A stretch of DNA of 64,000 nt from Marinomonas sp. TW1 (GTDB taxonomy: Bacteria; Pseudomonadota; Gammaproteobacteria; Pseudomonadales; Marinomonadaceae). The position numbers and the translations under genes were made by a program. The notes beneath the pieces are model-generated. The model saw only the letters and a list, made by a program, of their open reading frames with translations, was not told the DNA's origin and made no database searches. Positions 1-11,151 of this stretch are shown one piece after another. Each line of letters starts with the position of its first letter. Position 1 is the stretch's first letter. The stretch spans positions 248,001 through 312,000 of the forward strand of contig NZ_JSEE01000001.1 of assembly GCF_001625355.1 (NCBI RefSeq). The letters are read 5' to 3'.

Positions 1-617
1 ACGGTCGGTAGAATTGCCAGCCCATCAAGGCCATCCGTCAAGTTAACGGCATTACTGGTGCCTACGATGACAAAATACGTCAACACCACAAAGAAAATGC
101 CAAGCGGTATAACGATGTCTTTAAACAATGGCACAATCAATGACGTCTCAGCAGGCGTTGTCGCGGTTATATACAAAAATATCGCCGCGGCCAAGCCAAA
201 AAAACTTTGCCAAAAGTATTTCCACTTTGCTGGCAAACCTCTAGGATTTTTCTCGACGACTTTACGATAATCGTCCACCCAGCCGATAGCACCGAAACTT
301 AACATCACCAAGAGCACCAACCAGACATAATGGTTGGTTAAATCTCCCCACAGAATCGTGCTCACCGAAATGGAAAAAATAATTAACGCCCCCCCCATAG
401 TGGGGGTGCCCGCTTTTGATAGGTGAGTTTGCGGACCATCATCGCGAATCGCCTGACCAATTTGCAGACGTTGCAACATGACAATCACTTTATTACCAAT
501 AAGCAACGAAATAACCAGAGCCGTCAGCACCCCCAAAATGGCACGCAGTGACAGGTAATTAAATACGGTAAAAAAGGTATAGTGCTTACTTAAATAGGTC
601 GTTAGAAGAAGTAACAT
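1..617 (-). CDS. mraY: Phospho-N-acetylmuramoyl-pentapeptide-transferase (MraY), 3' end outside window
   Basis: Inner-membrane enzyme that moves phospho-MurNAc-pentapeptide from UDP to undecaprenyl phosphate, making lipid I. Reading the minus strand from the ATG at 617 gives about 205 codons without a stop, ending at the window edge. The protein begins MLLLLTTYL and is strongly hydrophobic. It carries the family motifs TPTMGG (about residues 74-79), GWVDDYRK and [10 protein letters not shown] near the window edge, which include the conserved acidic residues of the polyprenyl-phosphate transferases. It is the last gene seen in the minus-strand dcw cluster, 14 bp after murF. The C-terminal part is missing only because the window ends. 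Confidence 0.95.
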   Translation of the reverse strand, partial: MLLLLTTYLSKHYTFFTVFNYLSLRAILGVLTALVISLLIGNKVIVMLQRLQIGQAIRDDGPQTHLSKAGTPTMGGALIIFSISVSTILWGDLTNHYVWLVLLVMLSFGAIGWVDDYRKVVEKNPRGLPAKWKYFWQSFFGLAAAIFLYITATTPAETSLIVPLFKDIVIPLGIFFVVLTYFVIVGTSNAVNLTDGLDGLAILPT

Positions 618-631
618 CGTTCAAGAACATC

Positions 632-1978
632 CTAATCTTTTAATCTTTCTATAATTTTTTCCATCTTAGCTGAGCGTGAGCCCTTCACTAAAATAGCATG
701 GTTTTCATTTAGCTCTTGTACTACAACAGCCGCTTCTTCATGATTCTCACAAAAATATACGCTCCCACCTTGCTGCCTAAACACCTCTCCAGCAATCGCT
801 GCCAAAGCCCCTAAACAGACCAAGTGAGTAATCCCTTTGGTTTTTGCATACTCTCCCAGTTCTGCATGAAATTCATTTTGGCGCTCGCCAAGTTCCCCTA
901 AACCGCCTAATACCAACCAAGTAGATTGAGCAGACTGCATTGTTAAGACGTCAATTGCCGCCTTAACTGAAGTGGGGTTGGCATTGTAACAATCATTGAT
1001 CAACAGAGCCCCTTTTTTTGTTTTTAGGCGCTCCATCCGACCAGCGACTTGAATCGGCTGAGCCAGTTTCTCTACGGCCACCGCAAAAGGGAAGCCCATT
1101 GACAACAGCGCCAACACCATCGCCATGCCGTTGGCAATTTGATGACGACCAGGGCTTGCAATCAACACCGACAAAGATTCACCCTGATAACAGAATATGG
1201 CTCGACTACTATCCGCACCTAATTCAATGTCTTTCGCATACAAATCCGCCTGCTCAGTAAAACCAAAAGAAAGCACCTTTCTTTGGTCTGCTAAGCCACA
1301 CCAATACCCAAAAAAATCGTCATCCGAGTTTAAAATCACCGTCGCATTTTGCGCCGCCCCGGAAATCAAACAACCTTTCTCTTTCGCAATACCTTCTAGT
1401 GACCCTAAACCTTCAAAATGACTACCACTGGCATTGGTCAAAATCACTAAATCTGGTGCAGCAATATGAGCTAAATTGGCAATTTCACCGGGGTAATTTG
1501 TACCCGCCTCAATGACGGCCACTTGATGGTCCGACTGCAATTCCAACAATGTCTGCGGCAAACCAATTTGATTATTCAAATTGGCGCGTGTTTTTAACAC
1601 ATTTCGACAACTAAGGGATTGCGCTAACCAATCTTTTACAGTGGTTTTACCATTACTTCCGGTAATACATATCACAGGACCAGTAAATGCCTGACGCATC
1701 AAATTGGCAATACGGCCATACGCCTCTAATGTGTTAGCCACTTTCACATGGCAAACACCCTCTAACGCCACTTCACTCAACACCGCAACAGCACCAGCGG
1801 ACAGAGCCTGATCAATAAAATCATGCCCATCAAAGCGCTCACCACGCAAAGCCACGAACAAACAACCTGGAACAATGCGTCGAGTATCCGTCACTATGCT
1901 ACTGAGTGACTGGTCGTCTCCCACTAACTCACCATTACAAGCAAGGGCGACATCACTAAGAGACAAATTAACCAACAT
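632..1978 (-). CDS. murF: UDP-MurNAc-tripeptide--D-Ala-D-Ala ligase (MurF)
   Basis: Cytoplasmic ATP-dependent Mur ligase that adds D-Ala-D-Ala to UDP-MurNAc-tripeptide, the last soluble step of peptidoglycan precursor synthesis. The 448 residues match the family length. The N-terminal domain has the TDTRR motif (about 30-34) and FVALRGERFDGHDF substrate-binding region. The ATP-binding P-loop GSNGKTT is at 107-113, and the C-terminal part has NDCYNANPTS. Its ATG at 1978 lies inside the end of murE (11 bp overlap), so the two are probably translationally coupled. It belongs to the minus-strand dcw operon. Confidence 0.97.
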   Translation of the reverse strand: MLVNLSLSDVALACNGELVGDDQSLSSIVTDTRRIVPGCLFVALRGERFDGHDFIDQALSAGAVAVLSEVALEGVCHVKVANTLEAYGRIANLMRQAFTGPVICITGSNGKTTVKDWLAQSLSCRNVLKTRANLNNQIGLPQTLLELQSDHQVAVIEAGTNYPGEIANLAHIAAPDLVILTNASGSHFEGLGSLEGIAKEKGCLISGAAQNATVILNSDDDFFGYWCGLADQRKVLSFGFTEQADLYAKDIELGADSSRAIFCYQGESLSVLIASPGRHQIANGMAMVLALLSMGFPFAVAVEKLAQPIQVAGRMERLKTKKGALLINDCYNANPTSVKAAIDVLTMQSAQSTWLVLGGLGELGERQNEFHAELGEYAKTKGITHLVCLGALAAIAGEVFRQQGGSVYFCENHEEAAVVVQELNENHAILVKGSRSAKMEKIIERLKD

Positions 1979-3434
1979 AATCTTCTAACACCCTGCAAGC
2001 TTCTTCTTTATCGTCAAAATGGTGCTTGACGCCATCAATCTCTTGATAAGCCTCATGCCCTTTACCTGCTATTAAAATAACATCATTCGGACTGGCTGAC
2101 ATCACGGCCTCATGTATCGCCAGACGACGATCCGCCTGCAGGTGATAACTGGCGTGATCGCTTGTTTGCGCCACCACATCTGAAAAGATTTGTTCAACCG
2201 ATTCCGTTCTTGGGTTGTCTGATGTCAACCATACTGCATCCGCATAGGTCATTGCAGCCGACATCATCAGCGGTCGTTTACCACGATCTCGATCTCCGCC
2301 ACACCCAAAGACACAAATCAAACGCCCTGCCACATGCTCTCGAATCGCTTTCAAAGCGCTCTCTAAAGCATCCGAGGTATGAGCAAAATCAACAACAACG
2401 AGTGGCGCATCCGATACCTCAACTTTATCCATTCGACCAGGCGCACCCTTTAACTTTGACAAACCAGCAATGAGATCAGCCTTATTCTTTGTCGAAGACC
2501 ACACACTGGCCAAAGCAGCTAAGGCATTTTGCACATTAAAGCGCCCCAACAAAGGCAAGAACACCTCTGCCTCACCCTCTGGGTGACATAAAACAAAACG
2601 ACACCCGGTGGACTCTAATGACAATTCTTTGGTGTAAAAATCAGCCTGTGGATTGGCCTCACTATAATAAAAACAATTGGCATTAATGGCAGGTTGCGTC
2701 ATAAAACCAACATACTCATCATCCAAGCAATACACGGCCTCTTCCACACTAGGAAACGCAAACAGCTTCTGCTTGGCGGTGGCATAAGACGCCATATCCC
2801 CATGATAATCCAGATGATCACGAGTCAAATTAGAAAAAACCGCCGTCTGAAAAGGCACCCCGTTGATTCGCCCTTGATCCAGAGCATGAGAAGAAGCCTC
2901 GAAAGCAACATAATCGACACCTTGCTCGGTCAATGACATCAAGGTTTGATGCATGGTCAAAATATCTGGCGTTGTTTGATCCGCGGTTTGCAACTGCCCC
3001 AAGGGACCAATTCCAAAGGTTCCAACCAAACCACTTTTGTAGCCCATCATCTCAGCAAGCTGTGCAGCATAAAAACAAATAGATGACTTTCCGTTCGTAC
3101 CAGTGACCGCCATCATCTTGCTTGGCATATGACCAAAGCATTGATGCAAACACGTCACTAATAACGCCGCAGGATCATCGACGACAACAAGCTCGATGTC
3201 ATTACGTTCAAGCTCTACGCCAGTCGGTACGATGGCCATTTGACAGCCTAGGGCGACCACATTATCTAAGTAATCCCAACCATTGGAACCAACCCCAGCC
3301 AACGCAAAGAAAACCCCATTCACATCGAGTTTTCGACTGTCTATTTCTAAATGGGTATATAAAGCAGAACGCGGGCTAGTCTTTTCAGAATAGCCCGCCA
3401 AATTTAGTATTTCTTGATGTGATATAACTGGCAT
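1968..3434 (-). CDS. murE: UDP-MurNAc-L-Ala-D-Glu--meso-diaminopimelate ligase (MurE)
   Basis: Adds the third amino acid of the peptidoglycan stem peptide. The 488-residue protein has the Mur ligase order: N-terminal uridine-binding domain with DSRK (about 32-35), ATP-binding GTNGKSS at 112-118, and a C-terminal ligase domain. The DNPR motif (in SDNPRTES) marks enzymes that select meso-diaminopimelate over lysine, so a Gram-negative A1-gamma peptidoglycan is expected. It follows ftsI by 4 bp and overlaps murF by 11 bp. Confidence 0.97.
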   Translation of the reverse strand: MPVISHQEILNLAGYSEKTSPRSALYTHLEIDSRKLDVNGVFFALAGVGSNGWDYLDNVVALGCQMAIVPTGVELERNDIELVVVDDPAALLVTCLHQCFGHMPSKMMAVTGTNGKSSICFYAAQLAEMMGYKSGLVGTFGIGPLGQLQTADQTTPDILTMHQTLMSLTEQGVDYVAFEASSHALDQGRINGVPFQTAVFSNLTRDHLDYHGDMASYATAKQKLFAFPSVEEAVYCLDDEYVGFMTQPAINANCFYYSEANPQADFYTKELSLESTGCRFVLCHPEGEAEVFLPLLGRFNVQNALAALASVWSSTKNKADLIAGLSKLKGAPGRMDKVEVSDAPLVVVDFAHTSDALESALKAIREHVAGRLICVFGCGGDRDRGKRPLMMSAAMTYADAVWLTSDNPRTESVEQIFSDVVAQTSDHASYHLQADRRLAIHEAVMSASPNDVILIAGKGHEAYQEIDGVKHHFDDKEEACRVLEDYVG

Positions 3435-3438
3435 ATTG

Positions 3439-5202
3439 CTAGCTTCCTTGCGCTACCTGATAAGGAAGTTTCTTCGTCTTCAATCTTACCTCCCTTAACC
3501 CCTCTGGCAAATCTGGATAAATATTTAACGTTGTGAGCGCACCTTCCATCACCCGGGAGAATACCGGAGCGGCTACCTCACCACCATAGTACTCTCGACC
3601 CTTGGGATCATTCACCATCACCACCATCGCCAATCGAGGATCAGAGGCTGGCGCGACGCCAGCAAACAAAGCAATGTACTGATCGTACTCATATCCTTTC
3701 GAGCCAACCTTATGCACTGTACCCGTTTTACCAGCCACTCGATAACCTGGAATCTGAGCCGCACGACCTGAACCACGTTGAACCACCGCCTCCATCATCT
3801 TCACCACATCTTTTGCGACTTGATGAGGAATGACTTGCTTACCTTCCGCCGGCACATCTTGCTTGAAAATAGTGACAGGCACACGATAACCGCCATTCGC
3901 CAATGCCATATAAGCTTGCGCTAACTGCAATGTCGACACAGACAAACCATAACCATACGATAAGGTGGCAATTTCTGAAGGGTGCCACTTCGGATGCGAA
4001 GGCAATACTCCGGATGCTTCTCCTGGAAAACCAATTCCAACAGGTGAGCCAATCCCTAACTCATAATCCATATTCCACACCGCATCCTGCGGTAACGACA
4101 AGGCAATCTTAGACGCACCAACGTTACTCGATTTAATCAATAGCTTTTCAAAATCAATGACGCCGTAATTTGCCGCATCACGAATAGTGAAACGGCCAAA
4201 ACGCAAGTAACCAGGAGAAGTATTAATGGTTGTTTCCGTAGAGTATTGACCCGACATCAGCGCCGCCGATATCGTAAAAGGCTTCATCGTGGAGCCTGGC
4301 TCAAACAAATCAATGACAGCTCTATTTCGTAGATCTTCATACTCTAATTTCGTTCTGTCATTTGGGTTATAAGATGGCTGATTCACCATCGCTAAAATTT
4401 CACCCGTTTTGACATCCAAAATCACCGCAGAAGCGGACGTTGCCCTATGTTCATTGACCGCCGCTTTAAGCTCACGATAGGCTAAATACTGCAACCTCAG
4501 ATCGATACTTAACTCAATGTTTTCACCCGGACGCTCATTTTTCTCCGCCCCAATGCCGCGAATAATATTACCCGACAAATCTTTTACATAACTTCGCTGA
4601 CCTGGCTGCCCCTGCAACGCACCATCGTAAGCCAATTCAATGCCTTCTTGGCCTTTGTCATCAATATTGGTAAAACCCACAACGTGAGAAGCCACTTCAC
4701 CGGCTGGATAGAAGCGTTTGTATTCTTTCGTTTTGCTGACACCAACTACTTTCGCCGCCATGATCGCATCCGCCTCTTGCGGTGGAATCTGACGACGTAA
4801 ATACATAAAAGAGCGTTTTTTGTTGGCCTCAAACTTTTCTTGCAACCAAGCTCGGCCCACACCCATCACTTCGGCTAGGCGCTTAATTTCTTGCTCAGGC
4901 CCCACTCCGATGGTCGGATCACTGGGCATTTTCCACAACGCCCTAGGGTTAGCAATAATGGTCCAAGTCGGCGTGCTGACCGCTAAAGGTTCGCCCCGAC
5001 GATCCAAAATCATTCCACGAGTCGCCGGTATAGACTCCGTTCTTACTGCACGAATTTCACCTTGATTCTGCAAAAAGGCTTTATCGACAACGGTCAAATA
5101 AAACAAGCGTCCGGCCGCAACCAGAAACAATACAAAAGCGACGCCATACACAAAACGTAAGCGCCACTTTCCAATATGTTGAGAACTATCTACAGTCTTC
5201 AT
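3439..5202 (-). CDS. ftsI: Peptidoglycan D,D-transpeptidase FtsI (PBP3)
   Basis: Septal class B penicillin-binding protein that cross-links peptidoglycan at the division site with FtsW. The 587 residues show one N-terminal transmembrane anchor (about 15-38), a PBP dimerisation domain and a transpeptidase domain. The three active-site motifs are STMK at 304-307 (nucleophilic serine), SSN at 358-360 and KTGT at 492-495. The start overlaps the end of ftsL by 4 bp, and murE begins 4 bp after its stop. The acyl-enzyme motifs are intact, so it should bind beta-lactams. Confidence 0.97.
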   Translation of the reverse strand: MKTVDSSQHIGKWRLRFVYGVAFVLFLVAAGRLFYLTVVDKAFLQNQGEIRAVRTESIPATRGMILDRRGEPLAVSTPTWTIIANPRALWKMPSDPTIGVGPEQEIKRLAEVMGVGRAWLQEKFEANKKRSFMYLRRQIPPQEADAIMAAKVVGVSKTKEYKRFYPAGEVASHVVGFTNIDDKGQEGIELAYDGALQGQPGQRSYVKDLSGNIIRGIGAEKNERPGENIELSIDLRLQYLAYRELKAAVNEHRATSASAVILDVKTGEILAMVNQPSYNPNDRTKLEYEDLRNRAVIDLFEPGSTMKPFTISAALMSGQYSTETTINTSPGYLRFGRFTIRDAANYGVIDFEKLLIKSSNVGASKIALSLPQDAVWNMDYELGIGSPVGIGFPGEASGVLPSHPKWHPSEIATLSYGYGLSVSTLQLAQAYMALANGGYRVPVTIFKQDVPAEGKQVIPHQVAKDVVKMMEAVVQRGSGRAAQIPGYRVAGKTGTVHKVGSKGYEYDQYIALFAGVAPASDPRLAMVVMVNDPKGREYYGGEVAAPVFSRVMEGALTTLNIYPDLPEGLREVRLKTKKLPYQVAQGS

Positions 5203-5477
5203 GGTTTCACTATTATCAATTCATCTTGTGATGGTGCGTGCATGTTTAAATCTTTAATGGCCGTCTGCTCCAATCGACTGGGCTGAGTTAAAGCGCTTTG
5301 TTCCAAAAGCAACTGCCCCCATTTCACTTCAAAATCTACTTCTTCTTGCTTGAGCTTCTGCAAATAAGAAAAGTCTTGCCGAAACTCATAAACCTGTACA
5401 ACAACAGCCATAGAGACCAAAGTCAGAACCACCACACCGGATAAGTAAATCCACGGCGTGAATCTCGACTTAATCAC
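5199..5477 (-). CDS. ftsL: Cell division protein FtsL
   Basis: Small bitopic divisome protein that works with FtsB and FtsQ upstream of FtsW/FtsI activation. The 92 residues have a short basic cytoplasmic tail, one transmembrane helix (about 9-29, [20 protein letters not shown]) and a periplasmic coiled-coil-like region rich in Leu, Glu and Gln. Sequence conservation in this family is low, and the call rests on size, topology and position between rsmH and ftsI. It overlaps rsmH by 8 bp and ftsI by 4 bp. Confidence 0.92.
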   Translation of the reverse strand: MIKSRFTPWIYLSGVVVLTLVSMAVVVQVYEFRQDFSYLQKLKQEEVDFEVKWGQLLLEQSALTQPSRLEQTAIKDLNMHAPSQDELIIVKP

Positions 5478-6408
5478 TCACCCTCTCCAGCACTCTCAAC
5501 ACCGCACTGCGCGAACGCACGTTGTCACCCACTTCGTTTTTTGAGGGTTTAATGGCTTTACCAATCGTTTTAAATTTAATGTCTAAATGCGCATTTCGAA
5601 TCGGCAAATGACGAGGCAACTCCGGCCCCTTTGCTTTCAACTTCATAAAACGCTTCACTATACGATCTTCCAGGGAATGAAAACTGATCACCACCAAACG
5701 GCCACCGACTTTTAACGCATCAACCGCCGCTTCCAAACCTTTCTCTAAATCCCCAAGCTCGTTATTGATATGAATTCGAATACCTTGGAAGGCTCGTGTT
5801 GCTGGATTTTTACCTTTTTCCCAAGCTGGATTAGCTTCCGCGACAATTTTTGCTAACTGCAATGTCGTGACAATGGGCGTGTGAGAACGGTATTCACAAA
5901 TTGCTTTCGCAATACGACGAGAAAATCGCTCTTCTCCGTATTGGTACATCACATCGGCGAGATCCTTTTCATCAACACGGGCAATCCATTCGGCTGCACT
6001 CAACCCTTCATTTGGGTTCATACGCATGTCCAAAGGACCGTCATTCATAAAACTAAAGCCACGTTCAGCATCATCTAACTGAGGTGAAGAAACCCCTAAA
6101 TCCATCATGACACCATCAATTTTGGTATCACCAAACACCTCAGGAATGCGCTCAGCCATATTGGCAAAGCTGTCTTGAACAATACTAAAACGTGCATCTT
6201 CTGCCGCTAACTCACGACCAAACCCAATCGCCACTGGATCTTTATCGAACCCCAGCATACGACCCTCTTTGAGTCGACTGAGAACCAAACGCGTGTGACC
6301 ACCTCGGCCAAAAGTACCATCGACATAATCACCATTTTCATTGGTGACCAACATATCGACGGATTCATTTAGCATCACACTGATGTGTTCGTGTTCGGCA
6401 TTCGTCAT
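5470..6408 (-). CDS. rsmH: 16S rRNA (cytosine1402-N4)-methyltransferase RsmH (MraW)
   Basis: S-adenosylmethionine-dependent enzyme that methylates N4 of C1402 in the 30S decoding centre. The 312 residues begin [18 protein letters not shown], typical of the family. The SAM-binding GTFGRGGHT (about 32-40) is present, as are [19 protein letters not shown] and the C-terminal [11 protein letters not shown]. It overlaps mraZ by 4 bp and ftsL by 8 bp, the usual dcw arrangement. Confidence 0.97.
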   Translation of the reverse strand: MTNAEHEHISVMLNESVDMLVTNENGDYVDGTFGRGGHTRLVLSRLKEGRMLGFDKDPVAIGFGRELAAEDARFSIVQDSFANMAERIPEVFGDTKIDGVMMDLGVSSPQLDDAERGFSFMNDGPLDMRMNPNEGLSAAEWIARVDEKDLADVMYQYGEERFSRRIAKAICEYRSHTPIVTTLQLAKIVAEANPAWEKGKNPATRAFQGIRIHINNELGDLEKGLEAAVDALKVGGRLVVISFHSLEDRIVKRFMKLKAKGPELPRHLPIRNAHLDIKFKTIGKAIKPSKNEVGDNVRSRSAVLRVLERVSD

Positions 6409-6893
6409 AAAGAAATATCCATCATGGTTTCTGTCTGTAAGTCCTCAAGCGCATCTTGGGACAAGTAATCTTCTCTTTGTGCTTCCCACTCTTCTTGGCT
6501 CCAAATCTCAAGCTTTTTCCCTTGCCCAAGAATGGTCAGCTTTTTATCTAATCGAGCAAACTCTCGTAGTGGCGCGGGCAACAAAATACGTCCCGCTTTA
6601 TCCACCTCTAAATCGGTTGCATGACCGACTAACAAACGCTGTAAACGTCGAGCTTGTGGCTGAAACGTGGGTAATTTATCTAATTTCTGTTGAATCACTT
6701 CCCACTCAGACAAGGGATACAGCAACAGACAACGAGACACAGGGTCTATGGTGACAACCACACCTTCGTCGTCGTATTGGCTGAGTTCATCGCGCAGGCG
6801 AGCAGGAAGCGACATTCGCCCCTTTGCATCCACACTGACTTGATGAATCCCTCTAAACACAACCCTACCCCACTTATCGACACTTTCTCCCAC
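6405..6893 (-). CDS. mraZ: Transcriptional regulator MraZ
   Basis: DNA-binding protein of the SpoVT/AbrB fold that heads and represses the dcw operon in enterobacteria. The 162 residues contain the two tandem repeats of the family, each with a DxKGR/DKAGR core followed by LPA ([17 protein letters not shown] and [16 protein letters not shown]). It is the first gene of the minus-strand cluster and overlaps rsmH by 4 bp. The AT-rich leader upstream has GGG-containing boxes that could be its operator, but their spacing is not canonical (see findings). Confidence 0.96.
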   Translation of the reverse strand: MGESVDKWGRVVFRGIHQVSVDAKGRMSLPARLRDELSQYDDEGVVVTIDPVSRCLLLYPLSEWEVIQQKLDKLPTFQPQARRLQRLLVGHATDLEVDKAGRILLPAPLREFARLDKKLTILGQGKKLEIWSQEEWEAQREDYLSQDALEDLQTETMMDISL

Positions 6894-7164
6894 AATTTAA
6901 CACCATTCACCCCAAATAGTAAAAAAATATTGATTAAAAAATGAAAAAATGCCGTAACGCAGACACACCCACCCCTTCAAGCCATTGAGAAAGTGGTAAA
7001 GAAATGCCTACATGGAAGTAAAAAAGACTTTAAAAACAAGAATAAAGGAAAAAAATGGAGAAACATCCCAAATACCCCATCAAAAAAATCAAAAAAAGGG
7101 CAAAAAGTGGGAAATAAGGATTTCTAAAAAGGAATTTTTCTAAACAAGGAATTAAAACGATAGG
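6894..7164 (-). promoter_or_regulatory. AT-rich leader upstream of the dcw cluster
   Basis: About 270 bp without an open frame between mraZ and rnpB, unusually rich in A-runs on the plus strand. By position it must hold the promoter(s) for mraZ and the division operon, but I could not pick one convincing sigma70 promoter. On the minus strand, TGGGGTATTTGGGATG (7065-7080) and TGGGGTGAATGGTG (around 6905-6920) are GGG-box pairs of the kind MraZ binds. Their 9-nt period differs from the 10-nt period known in E. coli. Confidence 0.4.
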
Positions 7165-7172
7165 AAAAAAAA

Positions 7173-7521
7173 GCAAGTTGGTCGATAAGCCGGGTTCTGT
7201 CGTGGACAGTCATTCATCTAATCCGTACATCACTGCACGTCTCTAGCAACCTACCCGAACTCAGCGCGGGTCACGCCAAAGAGTTCCTATTTGGTCTTGC
7301 TTCAAGTGGGGTTTACCATGCCACGAACTGTTACCAGTCGCGCGGTGCGCTCTTACCGCACCATTTCAACCTTACCGGCAGTAAACTGCTTAGGCGGTAT
7401 ATTTTCTGCTGCACTTTCCGTAGGCTCACGCCCCCCAGGCGTTACCTGGCACTTTACCCTGCGAAGCCCGGACTTTCCTCCCCCCATAAAATGAGCGGCG
7501 ACTGTCTGACCAACTTGCGAC
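7173..7521 (-). ncRNA. rnpB: RNase P RNA, bacterial type A
   Basis: Catalytic RNA of ribonuclease P, which trims the 5' leader of tRNAs. The minus strand shows the conserved GGAGGAAAGTCCGGGCT near the 5' end, the GGTAAGAGCGCACC block in the middle, and CAGAACCCGGCTTATCG near the 3' end. The outermost bases CAAGTTGG (5') and CCAACTTG (3') pair as helix P1. The 3' end runs straight into eight T residues, a terminator-like tract at 7165-7172. The exact ends are estimated from pairing and promoter position (plus or minus a few bases). Confidence 0.96.
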
Positions 7522-7525
7522 GCGC

Positions 7526-7554
7526 ATAGTACGTTTCTCTCCGCAGAATGACAA
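7526..7554 (-). promoter_or_regulatory. Sigma70 promoter of rnpB
   Basis: Minus-strand -35 TTGTCA (7549-7554) and -10 TACTAT (7526-7531) are separated by exactly 17 nt, placing transcription start near 7519-7521 at the 5' end of RNase P RNA. The GCGCG just after the -10 is a GC-rich discriminator, typical of stringently controlled stable RNA genes. It sits just downstream of the stop of the sensor kinase gene. Confidence 0.85.
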
Positions 7555-7580
7555 GGCATTTTGGCAGATTAGATAAGTTT

Positions 7581-8888
7581 CTATTTCATCGGCAGGCAAA
7601 AACACACTTCCAACCCACCTTCGGGGCGATTTCGTGCCGTAATTCGACCTTTGTGGGCTCTAATAATACGCTGAGAGATGGTCAAGCCGACACCGAAGCC
7701 ACCACTATTCGCCTCTCGTGCCTCAGATGAACGATAAAAAGCATGAAATATCTTCTCCAACTTCTCATCATCGACTCCAGGGCCATTATCCCGCACATAA
7801 ATAAAAGCCTCTCCCGCCTTTTCTTCTGTGACAACCTCAATGACACCACCATCACCCGCATAAAAACACGCATTACGCAGCACATTTTCAATAGCATGAC
7901 GCAGTTGCAAGGGATCACCAAACAAGGTTTTAGGCAGTCGACCTGTTTTAAAAACAGAAATCCCCTTAAGCTGACTTTCGAAACTGACATCCGCCACAAT
8001 TTCATCCAACCAAGCCTGTAGATCCATAGGCTCTTTCACTAGAGCTGCCGCCTCTAAACGACTTAATGTCAGCACTTGACCAATTAGCTCATCCAATTCA
8101 TGTAATTCAGTTCGTATACGACACAAATAATTTTTTTGAGCCTCCATACCGTGCTTATCTTCAGCAATGGTCAATGCCACCTCAATTCGAGCCAAAGGCG
8201 TGCGCAATTCATGAGACACATCTCGCATCAGACGCTCTTTCGACGACAACAGTGTTTCAATTCGCTCAGCCATTTCATTAAACTCACGAGCCAATTTACC
8301 AACCGCGTCACTTCGACGAGCCATTTTGCGCTCAACCCGAGCCGACATGTCACCACGACCAAACGACCTAGCGACTCGCTGCAACTTCAGTAAAGGCCCC
8401 AGCAACCAATACGCCAACACACCACTCGAGACCAATAAGCCCAACAATGAAAATCCGACAACAGCCTCAGGCGCTAAAGAATTGATCTCTGGATTTGGCT
8501 TAAAAATCAGCAAATACTGAACATTGTTCCCGCCAATCACTTGAATGAATTGACTATGTAGAAAATCTACTGACGGCTGACCAGTCGCACTCGCCGAATT
8601 TTGCTCACGAAAATTACGCGGCAAGGCTTTTAATAAAGGCCGGCCATTCTCTTGATACAAATAGATAGAACCTGATAAACGCTTCTCTGCCTTTGCAGTT
8701 TCCTCTTCCAAGGATTCAACACCGAATTGCTCATAACTTGAAACCAACTGAACACCGATGTCGCCCAAAAGATCAGCGGAAACTTGATTTTGCTTCTGAA
8801 TAAAGTGCACCATTCCCAAACCAATACTCACAACAATAATATTGGAGAGAAGCACAACCAGAAACACACGCAGAAAAGTGTTTTTCAT
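7581..8888 (-). CDS. cpxA: Sensor histidine kinase, CpxA-like
   Basis: Membrane kinase of a two-component system. The 435 residues have transmembrane helix 1 (about 7-30), a periplasmic sensing domain of about 110 residues, helix 2 (about 142-163) and a HAMP linker. The H-box is SHELRTPLARIE with phospho-accepting His226. ATP-binding N-box (NVLRNACFYA) and G-boxes (DNGPGVDD, GGFGVGLTIS) follow. It starts 6 bp after the cognate regulator. The arrangement and regulator match the envelope-stress system CpxAR, but no CpxP-type gene is next to it, so the specific name is an inference. Confidence 0.85.
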   Translation of the reverse strand: MKNTFLRVFLVVLLSNIIVVSIGLGMVHFIQKQNQVSADLLGDIGVQLVSSYEQFGVESLEEETAKAEKRLSGSIYLYQENGRPLLKALPRNFREQNSASATGQPSVDFLHSQFIQVIGGNNVQYLLIFKPNPEINSLAPEAVVGFSLLGLLVSSGVLAYWLLGPLLKLQRVARSFGRGDMSARVERKMARRSDAVGKLAREFNEMAERIETLLSSKERLMRDVSHELRTPLARIEVALTIAEDKHGMEAQKNYLCRIRTELHELDELIGQVLTLSRLEAAALVKEPMDLQAWLDEIVADVSFESQLKGISVFKTGRLPKTLFGDPLQLRHAIENVLRNACFYAGDGGVIEVVTEEKAGEAFIYVRDNGPGVDDEKLEKIFHAFYRSSEAREANSGGFGVGLTISQRIIRAHKGRITARNRPEGGLEVCFCLPMK

Positions 8889-8894
8889 GAATAA

Positions 8895-9593
8895 CTATGC
8901 ACCCTGATCGTTTGAAACAAAAATATAACCCACACCCCGAACCGTTTTAATACGAGGATCACCATTTTCTAAATTGCCTATTTTCTTACGTAGATTACTA
9001 ATATGCATATCCAAACTACGGTCATACATAGTCAATTTTCGGCCCAGCGCTTTTTCAGACAACTCTTGTTTCGTTAAAACTTGCCCCGGTGCCATTAGCA
9101 TACATTCTAATAAGGTATATTCAGAGGTGGTTAATTCAACCAACTCACCCTCTAAATACACAGTACGATCTTTACGACGCAATAAAACACCTGCCAGCTC
9201 AATATCAGCAGTAGGATCATCTTCTCTTTCTTGACTAGCACGACGTAAAATAGCCTTAATTCGCGCCAACAACTCACGAGGGTTGAATGGCTTAGACAGG
9301 TAATCATCCGCGCCCATTTCCAACCCTAAAATTCGATCGATATCATCGCCTTTGGCCGTCAACATAATGACAGGAACCGAGCTCTTATTGCGAATTTGCT
9401 TAAGCGTCTCAAAGCCATCCAACTCCGGCATCATGACATCTAGAATCACAATATCCGGCATATCATTCGCCATTAATTCAAGCGCTTCTCGACCATTCCA
9501 AGCATGCACTACTTCATAACCTTCGCCGTCAAAATATTCCTTTATCAAATCTGATAAGCGCGCATCATCATCCGCAAGCAATAACTTCATCAT
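8895..9593 (-). CDS. cpxR: OmpR-family response regulator, CpxR-like
   Basis: DNA-binding response regulator of 232 residues. The receiver domain has acidic DDD (8-10), phospho-acceptor Asp52 and Lys101 in the GADDYLSKPFN motif. The C-terminal winged helix carries LGRKLTMYDRSLDMHISNLR, which closely resembles the matching stretch of E. coli CpxR as I recall it. It is first in a two-gene minus-strand operon with the kinase 6 bp downstream. The ATG at 9593 was chosen for the MMKLLLADDD start. Target genes cannot be told from here. Confidence 0.85.
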   Translation of the reverse strand: MMKLLLADDDARLSDLIKEYFDGEGYEVVHAWNGREALELMANDMPDIVILDVMMPELDGFETLKQIRNKSSVPVIMLTAKGDDIDRILGLEMGADDYLSKPFNPRELLARIKAILRRASQEREDDPTADIELAGVLLRRKDRTVYLEGELVELTTSEYTLLECMLMAPGQVLTKQELSEKALGRKLTMYDRSLDMHISNLRKKIGNLENGDPRIKTVRGVGYIFVSNDQGA

Positions 9594-9753
9594 AACTAAT
9601 ATCCTCTTCCTCTATTCTTTATTATGTCGGCGTTTTTATGCCATCAATTCAATTGTAAAGATTACCTTAGAGGTCGTCCCACTCGCGCCCCTCTTTTCAC
9701 TCTATTTACAAAGAATGCTAATAAGTTGAACGAACCTATTTAGAGAAACAAAA

Positions 9754-9773
9754 AAGCCGCAAAACTGCGGCTT
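9754..9773. terminator. Bidirectional rho-independent terminator between purA and cpxR
   Basis: Perfect 8-bp stem AAGCCGCA / TGCGGCTT with a 4-nt loop. On the minus strand it is followed by TTTTTTG and lies just past the purA stop, so it probably ends the purA transcript. It is the only strong terminator between purA and the cpxR promoter region. Confidence 0.85.
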
Positions 9774-9808
9774 TCTTTACAAAACAATCAAGTCAAAAAT
9801 AGAATAAC

Positions 9809-11122
<1,314 letters not shown>

Positions 11123-11151
11123 TTAGATAGTTCTTAAAGAAAAGTCTTGCG

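Noticed and set aside
7353-7559. Minus-strand 68-codon frame in the rnpB region
   Set aside because: It lies wholly within the RNase P RNA and its promoter, so it is a chance frame.
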